Source: Salvia splendens
Taxonomy: Eukaryota; Streptophyta; Magnoliopsida; Lamiales; Lamiaceae
DNA: 64,000 nt
Direction of reading: 5' to 3'
Assembly: GCF_004379255.2 (NCBI RefSeq)
Contig: NC_056048.1
Span: 16,391,197-16,455,196, forward strand
The notes under the pieces are model-generated. The model was given only the letters and a program-made list of their open reading frames with translations, was not told where the DNA came from and ran no database searches. Below are positions 10,073 to 22,001 of the stretch, in pieces. The first letter of the stretch is position 1. Every line of letters begins with the position of its first letter. The position numbers and the translations under genes are program-made.

Positions 10073-12255
10073 TTGCAGGAGATTTGGAGAAACCATTTCC
10101 TAGAGAAACTGAACCATTTTTCCTCGATCCAGGGCCAGAGTTGGTAAGGGAGGAGGAGAAGAAAGAAGTCGAAGAATTCTCGGCCGGTAGCTCTACAGGA
10201 ACAGGGAAGCGACCGAAACCATTCCCAAGCCGAGGGAAAGTAAAGAAAAAGAAGGATGAGACGGTAGATTTTATGGACATTTTTGGGAAGCTGGAAATCA
10301 ATCTACCATTCTTACAGGCTCTGAAATTGCCAGTGTTTAGCAAGTTCATCAAGGAATTTATAGCTGGTAAGGAGAGACCTAGTGGAAAAATTCTGATAGA
10401 CGAGAATGTGTCCGCGGTAATTCAGAAGCGGAGGATGCCTTCGAAATGCAATGATCAAGGTATGTTTACTTTGTCCATCTCTATTGGTGATGTAAAAATC
10501 GAACATGCTATGTGTGACTTAGGTGCATCCATAAATGTGTTACCACTTTCTATATACAAGAAGTTAGTAGGGGTAGGCATGGTGGACACGAAAGTTGTGA
10601 TCCAATTGGCAGATAGGTCATGCATTTGTCCTGAAGGAGTGCTTGAGAACGTGATAGTAAAGGTACATGACTTCTTGTACCCAGCTGATTTTCATGTGAT
10701 TAAGATGAGTGATAGTGAGTCTGCAGAGTCTGGTGGAGTCCTTTTAGGGAGACCTTTCCTACGTACCGCTAAGACTATCATTGATGTCTTTGATGGCACC
10801 ATTTCCATTGATTACAATGGGGAGAAATATACATTCAGCATTGATGAGGCAATGAAGAAACCTCTTGACGTTGAAAATTTGCATGCTATAGATGTTATTA
10901 ACCCCTTGGTCCAGGAATATCTTGAGACCGAATTAATGCAGGAGCAGATTGCGAATTCTGAGTTGAGTCATGCTATTGATAGAGAAGAAGCCGGGTGGTG
11001 TCAAGCAATGAACACGAGTGAGTTATCAGATGAGGAGCTAGCCGAAGCAATTCTGAAATTCTGCACGAACCCAGAGCTAGCTAGATCAAGGAAGACACCT
11101 TATGTGGCGAGCATGGAAAGTTCTACTGAGTCTACGAAGGGAATAACAACTGAGTCGACAGAGGAGAATGAAACTGAAAAAGATGTCCCCAAGAAAGAAC
11201 TGAAAACACTTCCACCAGGTCTCAAGTATGCGTATCTAGAGGAGAATGAAACTTTCCCTGTGATTATTAACAGCAGCTTGACCGAGGGACAAGAAGAGGA
11301 ACTGCTGAAGGTAATTCGGAGGAACAAGAAGGCTATTGGGTGGACACTCTCTGATTTGGTAGGAATCAGTCCAGATCTGTGCATGCATCACATGAGGGAT
11401 GAGGTGCTGAAGGAAGTATTGAAGCTACTCTCCCTAGGTATCATTTATTCCATACCAGACAGTGAATGGGTGAGTCCAGTACATATGGTACCAAAGAAGT
11501 CGGGAATACAGGTGGTCAAGAACGACAAGAATGAGTTGGTGCCCACCCGACTAGTTACTGGGTGGAGGATGTGCATTGACTATAGGAAGTTAAATGAAGC
11601 GACTAAGAAAGACCATTTCCCTCTACCTTTCATTGACCAGATGTTGGAGAGGTTGGCGGGAAAGCAATATTTCTGTTTCCTAGACGGATATAGTGGGTAT
11701 TTTCAAATCTACAATGATCCCGAGGACCAGGAGAAGACAACTTTCACGTGTCCCTTTGGAATGTATGCTTACAGAAGGATGACGTTTGGTCTGTGCAATG
11801 CGCCAGGAACTTTTCAGCGGTGTATGATGAGTATCTTCTCGCATCTCCTAGAGGATTGCATCGAGAATTTTATGGACGACTTCACTGTGTATGGGAATTC
11901 ATTTGACTCATGTTTGGCAAGTTTGGATATAGTGTTGAGGAGGTGCCAGGAAAAGCATTTGGTTTTAAATTTTGAGAAATGCCACTTTATGGTCCCAGAA
12001 GGAATTTTCCTACGGCATGTGGTATCAGAAAGAGGTATATAGGTAGACCAAGCAAAGATTGATGTGATCTCAAAACAGCCTTACCTGACAAATCAGAAAG
12101 AAGTAAGAGGATTCCTAGGGCATACTGGATTCTATAGGAGGTTCATAAAGGATTTTGCAAAGATTGCTCAGCCACTCACTCACTTGTTGCATAACGATGT
12201 CGATTTTGTTTTCGATGAGGAGTGCAAAAAAGGCTTTTCAGCTGTTGAAGGATAG
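10073..12255 (+). pseudogene. element A gag end, aspartic protease and reverse transcriptase
   Basis: The polyprotein region enters at 10073 within the late gag linker. The aspartic-protease domain carries CDLGASINVLP at about 10517-10549 and GGVLLGRPFLRTAKT near 10734. The RT carries WVSPVHMVPKK (about 11467), GWRMCIDYRKLNEAT (about 11560), FCFLDGYSGYFQI (about 11671) and the catalytic FMDDFTVYG (about 11872). These motifs and their order are those of Athila-lineage gypsy elements. A TAG at 12040-12042 stops the frame. The same frame then continues (QKEVRGFLGHTGFYRRFIKDF) to a frameshift near 12236. Residues read from an ATG at 9952 are antisense LTR and are not part of the protein. Confidence 0.85.
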
Positions 12256-13397
12256 ACTAGTATCTGCTCCCATTATTAGAGCACCCGACTGGAATCTACC
12301 ATTTGAAATAATGTGCAACGCAAGTGATTACGCAGTAGGGGCGGTGCTAGGTCAAAGAGTTGATGGGAAAAGCTATGTGATTTTTTATGCGTAAAAAATG
12401 CTCAATCATGCCCAGAAAAATTATGACACCATGGAGAAGGAAATATTGGCAGTTGTGTACTCATTTGAGAAGTTTCGCCCGTACTTGCTGGGGTCTAAGG
12501 CAATAGTTTTCACCGATCACGCTGCATTGAAGTACTTACTGGCGAAGAAGGAGTCTAATCCAAGGTTAATCTGTTGGGTTTTACTCTTACAGGAATTTGA
12601 ATGGGAAGTCAGAGACAAGAAAGGAACAGAGAACAAGGTAGCCGACGACTTGAGTCGCATTTACCAGGGAGAAACAGAAGAAGCAATACCTGATGCGTTC
12701 CCGGAGGAACATCTATATTATCTGGAAAGTTCGCCTAGACCTATCAGTTGGGAAGAGATAATGGCAGTAACAGGTCTAGGAGATGCTGAAAAAGAAAAAT
12801 GCCAGATAAACGTTGAGCCGTGGTTCGCAGACCTAGCAAATTACTTGGTCACCAGAGAAGTGCCAAATTCCGAAGAAATTTCTAGGGCACAGAAGATGAA
12901 ACTGAAAAGCGAAGCCAAGTACTATTTTTGGGACGACCCGTATCTAGCGTGTGGAGGTCACTTTGGACCAAGGAAGACCGCGAGGAAGGTGTTAGACAAC
13001 GGGTTTTACTGGCCTACAATGCATAAGGATGCGTTCGAATTCTGTCAGAATTGTGAAAGGTGTCAACAGACTGGGGGAATCTCCAAAAGAGATGAAATGC
13101 CGCAAGTCCCTTTCATCGTTTGTGAGATTTTCGACATCTGGGGAATGGACTTCATGGGTCCATTTCCATCTTCATATGAGAATGCATACATACTTGTGGC
13201 GGTGGATTATGTTTCGAAATGGATAGAGGGAAAAGCTACCACATCTTGCGAAGCTGGTGAGGTGGCAAAATTTCTTAGGGTTAACTTTTTAACAGGTACG
13301 GTGTTCCTAGGGCTGTTATTTCAGATCAAGGAACTCACTTCCAGAACCGTACGATAGAAGCTCTGATGAAGAAGTATGGAGTCCACCACAGGTTGTC
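12236..13397 (+). pseudogene. element A RNase H and integrase (first half)
   Basis: After the frameshift near 12236 the RNase H domain reads through a TAA at 12392-12394 and continues in the same frame, with [12 protein letters not shown] at about 12508-12545. The segment ends in [11 protein letters not shown]. The integrase zinc-binding region ([26 protein letters not shown]) is shorter than usual just before CGGHFG, and the expected first histidine is missing. The catalytic core begins at [11 protein letters not shown] (about 13135). A frameshift near 13290 leads into VISDQGTHF, which holds the second catalytic Asp. Coding stops at 13397, where element B is inserted. Confidence 0.8.
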
Positions 13398-14886
13398 TGA
13401 AAGAGCATGGTTTGCGTAGGTGTCGCTCAAGCAAGGATCTATCCTACTGATCAGTATAAGAATCCCCGCTAGCCTAGAACCTGCTTTCAAAGAATCCTCA
13501 ACCCTCTTCTACTGGGTAGTATAGCGAAGGTAGGGGTCGAATCCCACAGAGATGGTGACGGTTGGATAGATTGCGGTGATATTTTGGATGGTTTGGTTAG
13601 CTACCACGCTTAGGTTGAGTCTCTACCTTGACGGGAAATTAAGATGGTGTCCTACTAACTAGGAAGGGTGAATGGTGGTCGACATGTAGTGGTGTACGTG
13701 GAATTATGGTGGATGCGGTGTAACAGAAAATATGCGGAAAGTACTAGGTTTCTATAAAAGGCTAAACAGAAAAGCAGAGAATAAGTGGTAGTTGTGGTGA
13801 CTAGGCTGACAGATCTGCAGGGTGTACTAAAGGTGAAGGACAAAAAGCAAAAAGCGTCTAAAAAGCAAAGTGGTCCCAAACTTGGATATGGACATCATCT
13901 TCTTCAACAAACACAAACTAAAATCAGAAAACAAACCAGATTCAGCACCACAAAAACACATATTAATAACTCACGAACACCGATCTACAATCAAAAATTC
14001 CAAATTGAAAATCAAACATCGAAACTGAAATCCTGCCTACTTATCAGCATGGAAGAAAACAGGAAACACATAACTGCACCTTGCATGAAACAAACCTCTA
14101 TGAAATAAAAGTAAATAGATTATGCTAACTTGAAGAACTAAACTACTAACTGGAAACACACGATTCGATACTCAAAACGACCAGAAACTCTAGATCTAAG
14201 CTAACTAGGCAGAAGGAAAAGAGATCGGCGAAGTAAACTGAACAGAAAACAACTTCATAGCATAAAACATGTTGGGATCTTCAAACAAAGTATTTCTAGG
14301 CAGTGAAATTCAAAAGCAAACGAAGATCCGGCGTAAGGAAAAACAAGCAATTTAACTACGAAAGCGGAATAAAAGTGTTTTGCCACGCCGAGCGATGGAA
14401 CTTCTAACTACGATCTTGCTGACTGGATGAGAACGTCTGGAACTCTGGGAACTTCTTGATCTGCAAGTGACCATGGTAGTGGCGAGGAACGAGACTCTGG
14501 ACTGGGCTGAAGGACTGAACTACCGAGAGAAGTCTACCTAAGAGTGATGATGATGAAAATAGATGATGCTTTCTCTCTCCAAGTGGCTTCCTTTTATAGG
14601 GAGACTTACCCTTGATTTTAGGGTAAAACCTTGTGGTGAGATAACTTCTTTGCCCTTAATTGTGGTTGATCAGTCCCAGCTATCCTTCTTCTCCATCTCG
14701 AGCCATTTTTGCATGTATACTGGTCAGTACGTAATCGTCCTGACGCCCTTTTCACCTGAAGTATCTGAAGCTTTGCCTACTGGCTAGAACACTCAACCTG
14801 CACGCTTAAGCAACTTGTTTTGCAGATAAAGTTCAAATATGCACATCATACTGACCAGTAACCAAGGCATAGAATACGACTTATCA
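13398..14886 (-). repeat. element B 3' LTR (left copy)
   Basis: 1489 bp, matching 22002-23412. On the - strand it begins TGATAAGTCGTATTC and ends ATGCTCTTTCA. Its inner edge meets the purine-rich AAGTGTGAGCAG tract at 14887-14900, read on the - strand. It is the longer of the two LTRs, keeping a segment at about 14651-14716 that the right copy lacks. Confidence 0.9.
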
Positions 14887-16690
14887 AACTGCTCACACTT
14901 ACCACATGTTTGTCCTCAAGCGTGAAGAACAAACAAAAAAAAGAAATAAGTCGAATTCTAGCCTAGTTACTCCCCTGACCGACTCTACCTAAACTAGACT
15001 CTATACTACGACGCAAAGAAAAACACTTGAACAAACATAGAAAAAACACACAAACAAACATAAAAAGACTAAAACACAAAGATCGGGCTATATTTTCAAC
15101 CATCCCTCCCCTCGGGATCAGGTGCAATCCGGCCTTAGACAGCCTTGAACTTCTGCCGCCCCTCTTATCTTTCCCAGTCAGTACATCCGCTTGTCAAGAT
15201 CGCCCACACTCTCGGCCGAACACTAGGTTCACTTAGTCACTCATACCTCACCAGGAATATTAGGACTGTTCTCTCTAATTGCTGGACCACAAAATGCTTC
15301 GGACTTAGATCTCACGTGCAGCGACTGAAGGACTTAAAAGCTTGTAAATGGGCTATTGGCTTGTAATGTTTTGGGGTGGATGTTCCTAAGGCTCTAGGTT
15401 CAAAATTTCTGCTTCATTGAGGTGGGGGAACTGTGTGCATTTGGGCTCTTGGTTGTTACTTCTCTTGGCTGGCGCTTCTGGCTATGATCTCCAACTAGTC
15501 AGTAGCTTCTTATGGCTTCGCCACCCTTATTCCTTCTTCATTTTTTTGTGGCCGAGTTTTTTTTTCTGACCATTTTCTTCATATTCTTTCTTCTTCTCTT
15601 TTTTTCTTTTTCCCCCGTGGCTTCGCCACCCTTATACCTTCTTTTTGGGCCTAGGATGACTCCCTAGCCGATTTTCTTCCAAACTTTCTTGTCCAGCTGG
15701 ATTCTGCTTTCTTGTACACCCTTCTAGCCAGTAAGCTTCATTCGCTTCATGCCTTGCACACACATAGTCCTAGTGGCTAGGGGTATTTATCTGGGTATAA
15801 AGAGTTAGAAAAGAGGTTCTAAAGGTGGTTTTTTTTAGGGGGGGGGTTCCTACTGCCTTCAGTGTTGCTACACGCAGTCACTTCACCCTAGGCAATTTGT
15901 GGCAGCCACTCTTTTCTTTTCTAAACATGTGGAGAGTGGTTCCACTTAAAGCTTATAACTCATATTTTAAGAGGGCTTTCGTGTTTGGCTCTAAGTATGG
16001 GCATTTCTCTCATACTCACATCATCTATCCTGGCTAGGAGGTACTAAGGGGGGTGGTTTCTGTTTTCCAGCATGTCTTATTTCCTTCAATTCCCCTCACC
16101 GTCAGCTCAAGACAATTGAGTTTTAAGCCCAATCAACACACAAAATAAAAAAAACTATACTTAACAGGACACCAACACAAGCACAAACACAAACCACACA
16201 TATACACATTCATCATACTGGTCATTGCGTCCCCCCTCCCACTTCACAAGTGTCTGCCCTCAGATAGGGCTGTGAAGTGGAAAAGGTAATGGCCAGTATG
16301 ATGGACACATAGACAAACAGACAAAAACAACATATTAAAACTAAAACTTCTCACACTTAGACTATGGAATGGGCTAAGTGGGAGAGTTTGAAAACCTAAA
16401 CAGAAACCAACAAACAAAACACACATATATACAAAACTCCTCACACTTAGGCCATGCAATGGGCTAAGTGTGAGCCAACATGCTTACGAAAAAGAAAACA
16501 GAAAACACAAACACATGCGCCAAAAAGACAAACCCTTAACTTCTCACACTTAGACTATAAAATAGGCTAAGTGTTATGAATGGGGTTTGCGCACAAACAG
16601 AAATTATACTACCTAAATAAACAAAACACAAACAGAAATACGGAAAACTAAAAACATAAAAAAAAACTAACTGGTCAGTAGGTGTGGTGG
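14887..16690 (-). other. element B 3' non-coding region with hairpin series
   Basis: No convincing coding sequence. On the + strand there are four inverted repeats: 16238-16281 (CCACTTCACA paired with TGTGAAGTGG), 16350-16383, 16441-16474 and 16544-16576. The last three share the pattern CACACTTAG...GGGCTAAGTGTG. There is also a pyrimidine-rich stretch with two copies of TGGCTTCGCCACCCTTAT (about 15510 and 15618). Similar hairpins occur in the matching region of element A, so they look like a family trait. Confidence 0.6.
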
Positions 16691-17161
16691 TCACTTGTTC
16701 CTCCTGCTCTTTCGCGGGGCAGGTTGTGGTGCAGGTGGTTCTACCGGTTTCTCCTCCTCATTCTCGGATTGCTTGTTCCCAGATTCTGCCGACTCTTCGG
16801 CATCTCCTTCCTCTTGTTCCGCCTCTAGTTTCTGCTCTGCTTCTTTCGTCTTGGTTAATACCTCCTCTGATACTCGTGGTTCATTAGCTTGGCCTCCATG
16901 GCCACTTGGTTCAACAGCTTCCTCTTGGCCTCGTTGTGTTAACTCCATCAATATCTCGTCTATCACGGATGCCATCCTGGCCATTTCTGCTATCAACCGG
17001 TGGTTTTCCTCTCCTATCCTGGTAACAATCGTCTCCAAAGCTTCTTGCTTCTGACTCTGCCTCGTTTGTCCTGCAGACTCCTTCAGGATCCCTTCCATTA
17101 CTGATGCTAACCGTGTCATTTCTGATCTCATCTGTCTGTTTTCCTCCGCTATCTCGTCCAC
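16691..17161 (-). CDS. element B accessory ORF, coiled-coil, acidic-proline C-terminus
   Basis: 156 codons, no stop. Residues 1-75 hold two similar units of about 23 residues (EENRQMRSEMTRLASVMEGI and EENHRLIAEMARMASVIDEI) with heptad-like hydrophobic spacing, so a coiled coil is likely. Residues 90-140 are acidic and glutamate-rich. The C-terminus is proline-rich, ending in basic RKSRRNK. It lies downstream of pol, where Athila elements carry env-like or accessory ORFs. It is probably the C-terminal part of the same protein as 17243-17563, separated by a stop or frame change. No transmembrane segment is visible, so an envelope role is unsupported. Confidence 0.55.
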   Translation of the reverse strand: MDEIAEENRQMRSEMTRLASVMEGILKESAGQTRQSQKQEALETIVTRIGEENHRLIAEMARMASVIDEILMELTQRGQEEAVEPSGHGGQANEPRVSEEVLTKTKEAEQKLEAEQEEGDAEESAESGNKQSENEEEKPVEPPAPQPAPRKSRRNK

Positions 17162-17242
17162 AGCCTTCTCTAGCTTTTCGTGTCTCTGCTCCTGATCTTG
17201 TGTTCCCGGATGTGCTGCAGATCTCCCAGTCGGTATAGCTTC

Positions 17243-17563
17243 TTATCCCATTGCATAGAATTGGGGTGCGCCCTGTCTCATGTAAACGGTGTTCGTTCGG
17301 ACGAACAAAGGTGTATCAAAAAGACCAGGAGGATCCACCATGATCTGGTCGGATAAGTCTTCGGCCTCCGTGATGATGATGTTGTTTCTGACGAACACTC
17401 TCAAGGCATGGCAGAGAGTGAAGTTCCTCGCTGGGTGGGTGGCAATTAGATGGCATTGGTAGGCGGTCCAAAAACCCAGATGCAACTTCCTTCCCTGCTT
17501 GGCGCACCAGAGAAGATATAACTCCGTCATCGATGTCCTAACAGCGGAGTTCGACTGCCCCAA
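17243..17563 (-). CDS. element B accessory ORF, N-terminal part
   Basis: 106 codons. The segment MTELYLLWCAKQGRKLHLGF, followed by a hydrophobic stretch and THPARNFTLCHALRVFVRNN, resembles the conserved domain often called 'putative plant transposon protein', found 3' of pol in Athila-type elements. Function is unknown. It ends with a stop at 17243-17245, and the coiled-coil ORF follows in the next 80 bases, suggesting one original protein. The start may lie upstream, beyond a break. Confidence 0.5.
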   Translation of the reverse strand: MGQSNSAVRTSMTELYLLWCAKQGRKLHLGFWTAYQCHLIATHPARNFTLCHALRVFVRNNIIITEAEDLSDQIMVDPPGLFDTPLFVRTNTVYMRQGAPQFYAMG

Positions 17564-17757
17564 TAAATTGAAATCCAGGTAAAGCTGTACAAGACGCAGA
17601 ATTGGGTTGTTGAAATGAACGGAGCGGGAAATAGTGGACTAGAATTGCCCTGCATCAGGGTGAGTAAGTTCCTCCCAGGCTTCCTGGGGCTCAAATTCCA
17701 CATGTCTGCGGGGAATTCCCCTCTCCTTACTTCTCCACTCAGGCCCTATGGCCTCCT

Positions 17758-20307
17758 CTAAACTGCACATTCCCAGACGCACGGTCCTTGATAAATCCTT
17801 GATAAATCTTCGATAAAATCCGGCGTGCCCTTCTGATCAGTAGGGAACGGTAATTTGGATATAACATCCATCTTAGATCGATCCACCTGGATTCCCCTCT
17901 CTGAAACCACGTGTCCAAGAACAATCCCTTCGGTGACCACAAAATGACACTTCTCAAAATTCAACACCAGACTTTTTGCTTGACACCTTTCTAGAACTAT
18001 ATCCAAATGATGAAGGCAAGAATCGAAAGAGTCTCCGTAGACCGTGAAGTCATCCATGAATATCTCTATGCAGTCTTCAATCAAATCAAAAAATATGCTC
18101 ATCATACATCGTTGAAACGTACCTGGAGCGTTGCATAGACCGAAAGGCATGCGTCTGTATGCATAGGTTCCGAATGGGCAAGTGAAGGTGGTCTTATCCT
18201 GGTCTTCAGGATCCACGTAGATTTGGAAGTAACCTCTGTACCCATCCAGAAAACAGAAGTACTTCTTCCCAGCTAATCTCTCCAATATTTGGTCGATGAA
18301 AGGCAAGGGAAAATGGTCCTTCCTGGTCGCATTGTTCAGCTTACGGTAATCGATGCACATTCGCCAACCCGTGACTAGCCTCATTGGTATTAGCTCATTC
18401 TTCACGACTTGGATCCCTAATTTCTTTGGAACCATGTGAATGGGGCTGACCCACTCGCTGTCCGGCACTGAATAGATAATCCCTAGCGACAACAACTTCA
18501 AGATTTCCTTCAATATCTCTTCTCGCATGTTAGGGTTTACCTTCCTTTGAGCATCTCGATGTGCCTTTGCTCCTTCCTCCAACCTAATGTGGTGCATGCA
18601 GACGTCGGGGCTAATTCCAACTAAATCTGTGAGACTCCATCCAATCGCCTTCTTGTTCTTGCTCAGCACGGTCAGTAGCCTAGCCTCTTGTTCCTTCGTA
18701 AGGCTGCTGCTGATGATCACTGGATGTGAGTTCTCCTCTCCGAGAAAGGCATACTTCAAATTCGATGGCAGTTGCTTTAGCTCAACTTGGGGTGGAAGTG
18801 TGTCTTCGGGTAGAGGGTTTTTCTCAGCCTCTCCTCCTTTCTCTAATTCTCCCTCTGGAGATTCCTCTATACTGACTGGTAGCTGAGCCCCTGCGGCTCC
18901 AATGAACTCTGATTTCTGGCAGAAATCCTTAATTGCTTCTTCTATCTCTTCATCAGTCAGCCCTTGCCTACTGATCAGATCACACCATGCAGCGGCTTCT
19001 ACGTCAGCTTGCTCATAGACATCTAAAGCTTGGAGCTTTTCCTGCAATAGTTCGGTCTCAAGAAAATTTTGGACTAAGGGGTCAATCACATCAACATGGA
19101 ATAAATTTTCAGAATCGATAGGCTTTTTCATGGCCTCATTAATATCAAAAGTAAACTTCTCCCCATGAAAATCAATGCAAATTGTTCCCTCAGCCATGTC
19201 TACTATCGTCTTGGCCGTTCTAAAAAATGGCCTACCTAACAATATTCCACTAGATTCCCTAGCCTCGGACTCACTCATTTTGATCACATAAAAGTCAGCA
19301 GGGTAGGTAAGCTCATGCACTCTGACCAACACATTCTCTAAAACACCCTCAGGACTTATGCATGACCTATCAGCCAGTTGGATCAACACCCTAGTACTCG
19401 ACAATCTAACCCCCTTCAATTGGTTATAGATCGACAAAAGCATGACATTAATAGAAGCTCCAAGATCACACATTGCATGCTCGACTTTCACATCTCCTAT
19501 AGTTATAGGCAGGGTGAACATACCTGGATCGGCCCTCTTGGGCAGTAGCTTCTCCTGCACTATTGCTGACGCGATCCATTCTACCATAATTTTTCCATCC
19601 TCCTGGGCTTTCCCGGCTATGAACTCCTTAATAAATTTCCCAAGTAGGGGTATCTTCACGGCTTGGAGAAATGGTATGGTAACATCCAGCTTCCCGAAAA
19701 TTGACAAGTAATCCACTGGGTTTTTCTTCTTCCTCTTAGTTACGAAACGGTAAGGGAATGGTTTCTCCCCCTTTCTCTCCTCTACCGGTCCCTCAGCAAC
19801 CTTCTTGGGACCTTCCTTGGGCAGATTCTGGGTCTGAGTTTCCTTCGTTCTGGATTCTACCTCTTGATGGGGTTCTTTCCTGACCAGTACGTTCTCGGGC
19901 TCGCCTTTTCCACATGGCGTTTCTCCCAAGAAAAATGGGTCCTGCATCTGGGGTAGAGGTCTGCGTAGCTTTTCTTCTGAGACAATGTCCCCCAATAATG
20001 TTGCTCCACTTGGTTCTCCACTAGACTTCTTTGGCTGGGGTCCTTCATAGGTAGTGCCGGATCGAATTGTGACTTTGCTCACATTCGCCTTTTCAGGCAC
20101 ATGGACTGTGGACGGGAGTTTCCCTGAGTTTCCTTTCATTTCACCCATCGAACTGGCCAGTTGGGCCAACTGCCTATTCATCATATCCATGTTTGCCTTA
20201 TGCTCCTTCTGGGCACTCTGCATCCCTTGCACTACTTCATTATGGGATTGTAACTCACCCTTGATACCTTGCTCCGATGCGAGCAATTCTCCCATCATGT
20301 CCTCCAT
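17758..20307 (-). pseudogene. element B gag end, protease and RT, fused to RNase H remnant
   Basis: 849 codons open on the - strand. Order: late gag with QLAQLASSMGEMKG, a charged linker, aspartic protease (CDLGASINVMLLS; GILLGRPFFRTAKT), then RT (WVSPIHMVPKK, GWRMCIDYRKLNNAT, FCFLDGYRGYFQI, catalytic FMDDFTVYG). Near 17825 the RT ends at PFPTDQKG and jumps straight to DLSRIYQG, which in element A lies after RNase H. The RNase H core and the whole integrase are therefore deleted, leaving the element non-autonomous although the rest stays open. The Met at 20307 is internal; gag continues upstream in another frame. Confidence 0.85.
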
Positions 20308-21931
20308 AGATCTCCTTGACCTGCTAGGATATTAGGATTGATTCAGCCTTTGGTGCTGGTTATACTGGGAATTTTGGAAATTTTGCTGGTTCGGGTTAGG
20401 TGGGTATTGGTTATACTGGCCAGGAGGGTTGTACTGGTCAGTATGATATTGGTTCTGGTTCTGGTTTTGGAACTGGGTTGGGTTTTGCTGAGGTGGTGGT
20501 CCTTGGTTAGGTTGACTCTGATAATTTTGAAAGTTCCTTTGGTGGGGTGGTACATAAACAGGGTTTGGGTTTTGTGGGTGTTGGTTTTGAGGTTGTTGAC
20601 TGTGGGGTTGTCGGTTCCTTCCTGACTAGTTGCACTGGTTGTTCGGATTTTTCGGGCCACGGTTGAAATTCTGGTTCGGGTGGGGGTTGTATTGGTTCTG
20701 ACCTTGACCTTGGTTTTGATTTTGGCTCCCATCTCCCCATCGAAAATTCGGATGATCCTCCATGGTGCATCCCGTTGTCTCCCTTGGATCCAATGCCCAC
20801 TAGAATTGTAATACCCAGCAGCGTTGACTTGCTCCATATTCACGAAGTCATTGGGCTGATCATAACTCGGCCCTTGGTTCCCTTGTTCTGCACCCTTGTA
20901 GTTTCCAGCTGGGGAAGTTGGTGGCGCATTTTTCTCGATTGCGCTCAAGAGCGTCTTCTTCAATTCGTCCATCTTCAAATCCATCTTCTGTTCTATCTTC
21001 TGCTCCTGGTCAGTAGACAAGGCGCTGGCAATCCTTTCTCTGCTGTAACCATCTCTGGAATTGTCATACTCCTTTTTTGCGCTCAACAGTTTCCCTAGGA
21101 CCCTTTTAGCTTCGATGACCCTTAGCTGCGTGAAGCTTCCTCCTGACGAGGAATTCGCTAGATCCTTGGTTGCTTTGTTCATCCCTTCATAAAAGACATG
21201 GTGTACTTCAATATCCGCCATGCGATGGTTGGGGCACGCATCCAAGAGGCTCATATATTTCGCCCAGTAATCACTCAAAGGCTCATCGTACCCTTGCTTC
21301 ACATTAGTTGTCTCTCTCTTCAGCGCACTTGTCTTCGACGATGGGAAAAACTCGCCTAAGAATGCTGACTTGAAATCGGCCCAACTCTCAATGGAGTTGG
21401 GTGGCAGACGCATGAACCAAGTGTTGGCTTCCCCTTTTAGAACAAACGGCAAAGCCTTCAATCTATAGTCATCCTCGGTCGCCCCTGCTGGCCTCCTTTG
21501 CGCCCTACAAATCTTACAAAACTCATGCAGGAACTGTAAGGTCCTTCATAGCTCTTTTTGCAGTATGTAGGCAGAATTGCGATAACATGGGGCTTCACAT
21601 CACAGGCAGTCTGCCCCGGGGTGACTACAATGGCTTGCGGTGGTTCTCCCTCGGTATGCGCATTCAGGGTACCGATCTCTGGATTATCATCTCCGTTGGC
21701 AGCCATCTCCCCTAGGTTGCCTTCCAACAGTGGTATCTCTTCTGGTATTGGTCCTTCTATGGTGTATTGCTCCTCGTCGCTACTCGAACCTAAGTCAGAC
21801 AGAGCCGTCGACAAACCGGATCGAGTGGTTACGAATATAGATCCTCGCTGAAGTATCTTCGGCCTCCACTGGTCAGGAGCCGAGCTGCTTCTCATATACT
21901 GAAATAAAAAGCAATGGAAAACGTTATGCAC
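20308..21931 (-). pseudogene. element B gag
   Basis: Gag forms the retroelement particle. The N-terminal part reads 21931-21458. After a frameshift the conserved retrotransposon gag domain reads from 21461 (FVLKGEANTWFMRLP, ESWADFKSAFLGEFFP, DYWAKYMSLLDACPNH). Around 20800-20340 the correct frame is an N/Q/P-rich linker made of NQ and QYN repeats; the open frame that runs through it (T/K/R-rich) is an alternative frame. At least two frameshifts separate gag from the protease-RT frame. No CCHC zinc knuckle is visible, as is usual for Athila gag. Confidence 0.75.
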
Positions 21932-21981
21932 AATATATACGCCAAAGTATCACACACAATAGCTTCAAATAACGACATCCA

Positions 21982-21999
21982 TCCCCGGCAACGGCGCCA
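21982..21999 (-). promoter_or_regulatory. primer-binding site, tRNA-Asp
   Basis: The + strand reads TCCCCGGCAACGGCGCCA, an 18-base match to the 3' end of plant tRNA-Asp including CCA, two bases from the LTR. A tRNA-Asp primer is characteristic of the Athila/Tat lineage and confirms the - orientation. Confidence 0.9.
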
Positions 22000-22001
22000 T
22001 T

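Noticed and set aside
9867..10352. 161-codon - strand frame
   Set aside because: Antisense to the Athila LTR and pol; no motif.
16691..17563. Retroviral-type envelope gene in element B
   Set aside because: No signal peptide, transmembrane segment or glycosylation-rich domain visible; called an accessory ORF instead.
20338..20625. + strand frame rich in Val/Leu/Trp
   Set aside because: Antisense of the N/Q-rich gag linker.
21982..21999. tRNA-Asp gene
   Set aside because: Only the 3' 18 bases are present; it is a retroelement primer-binding site.
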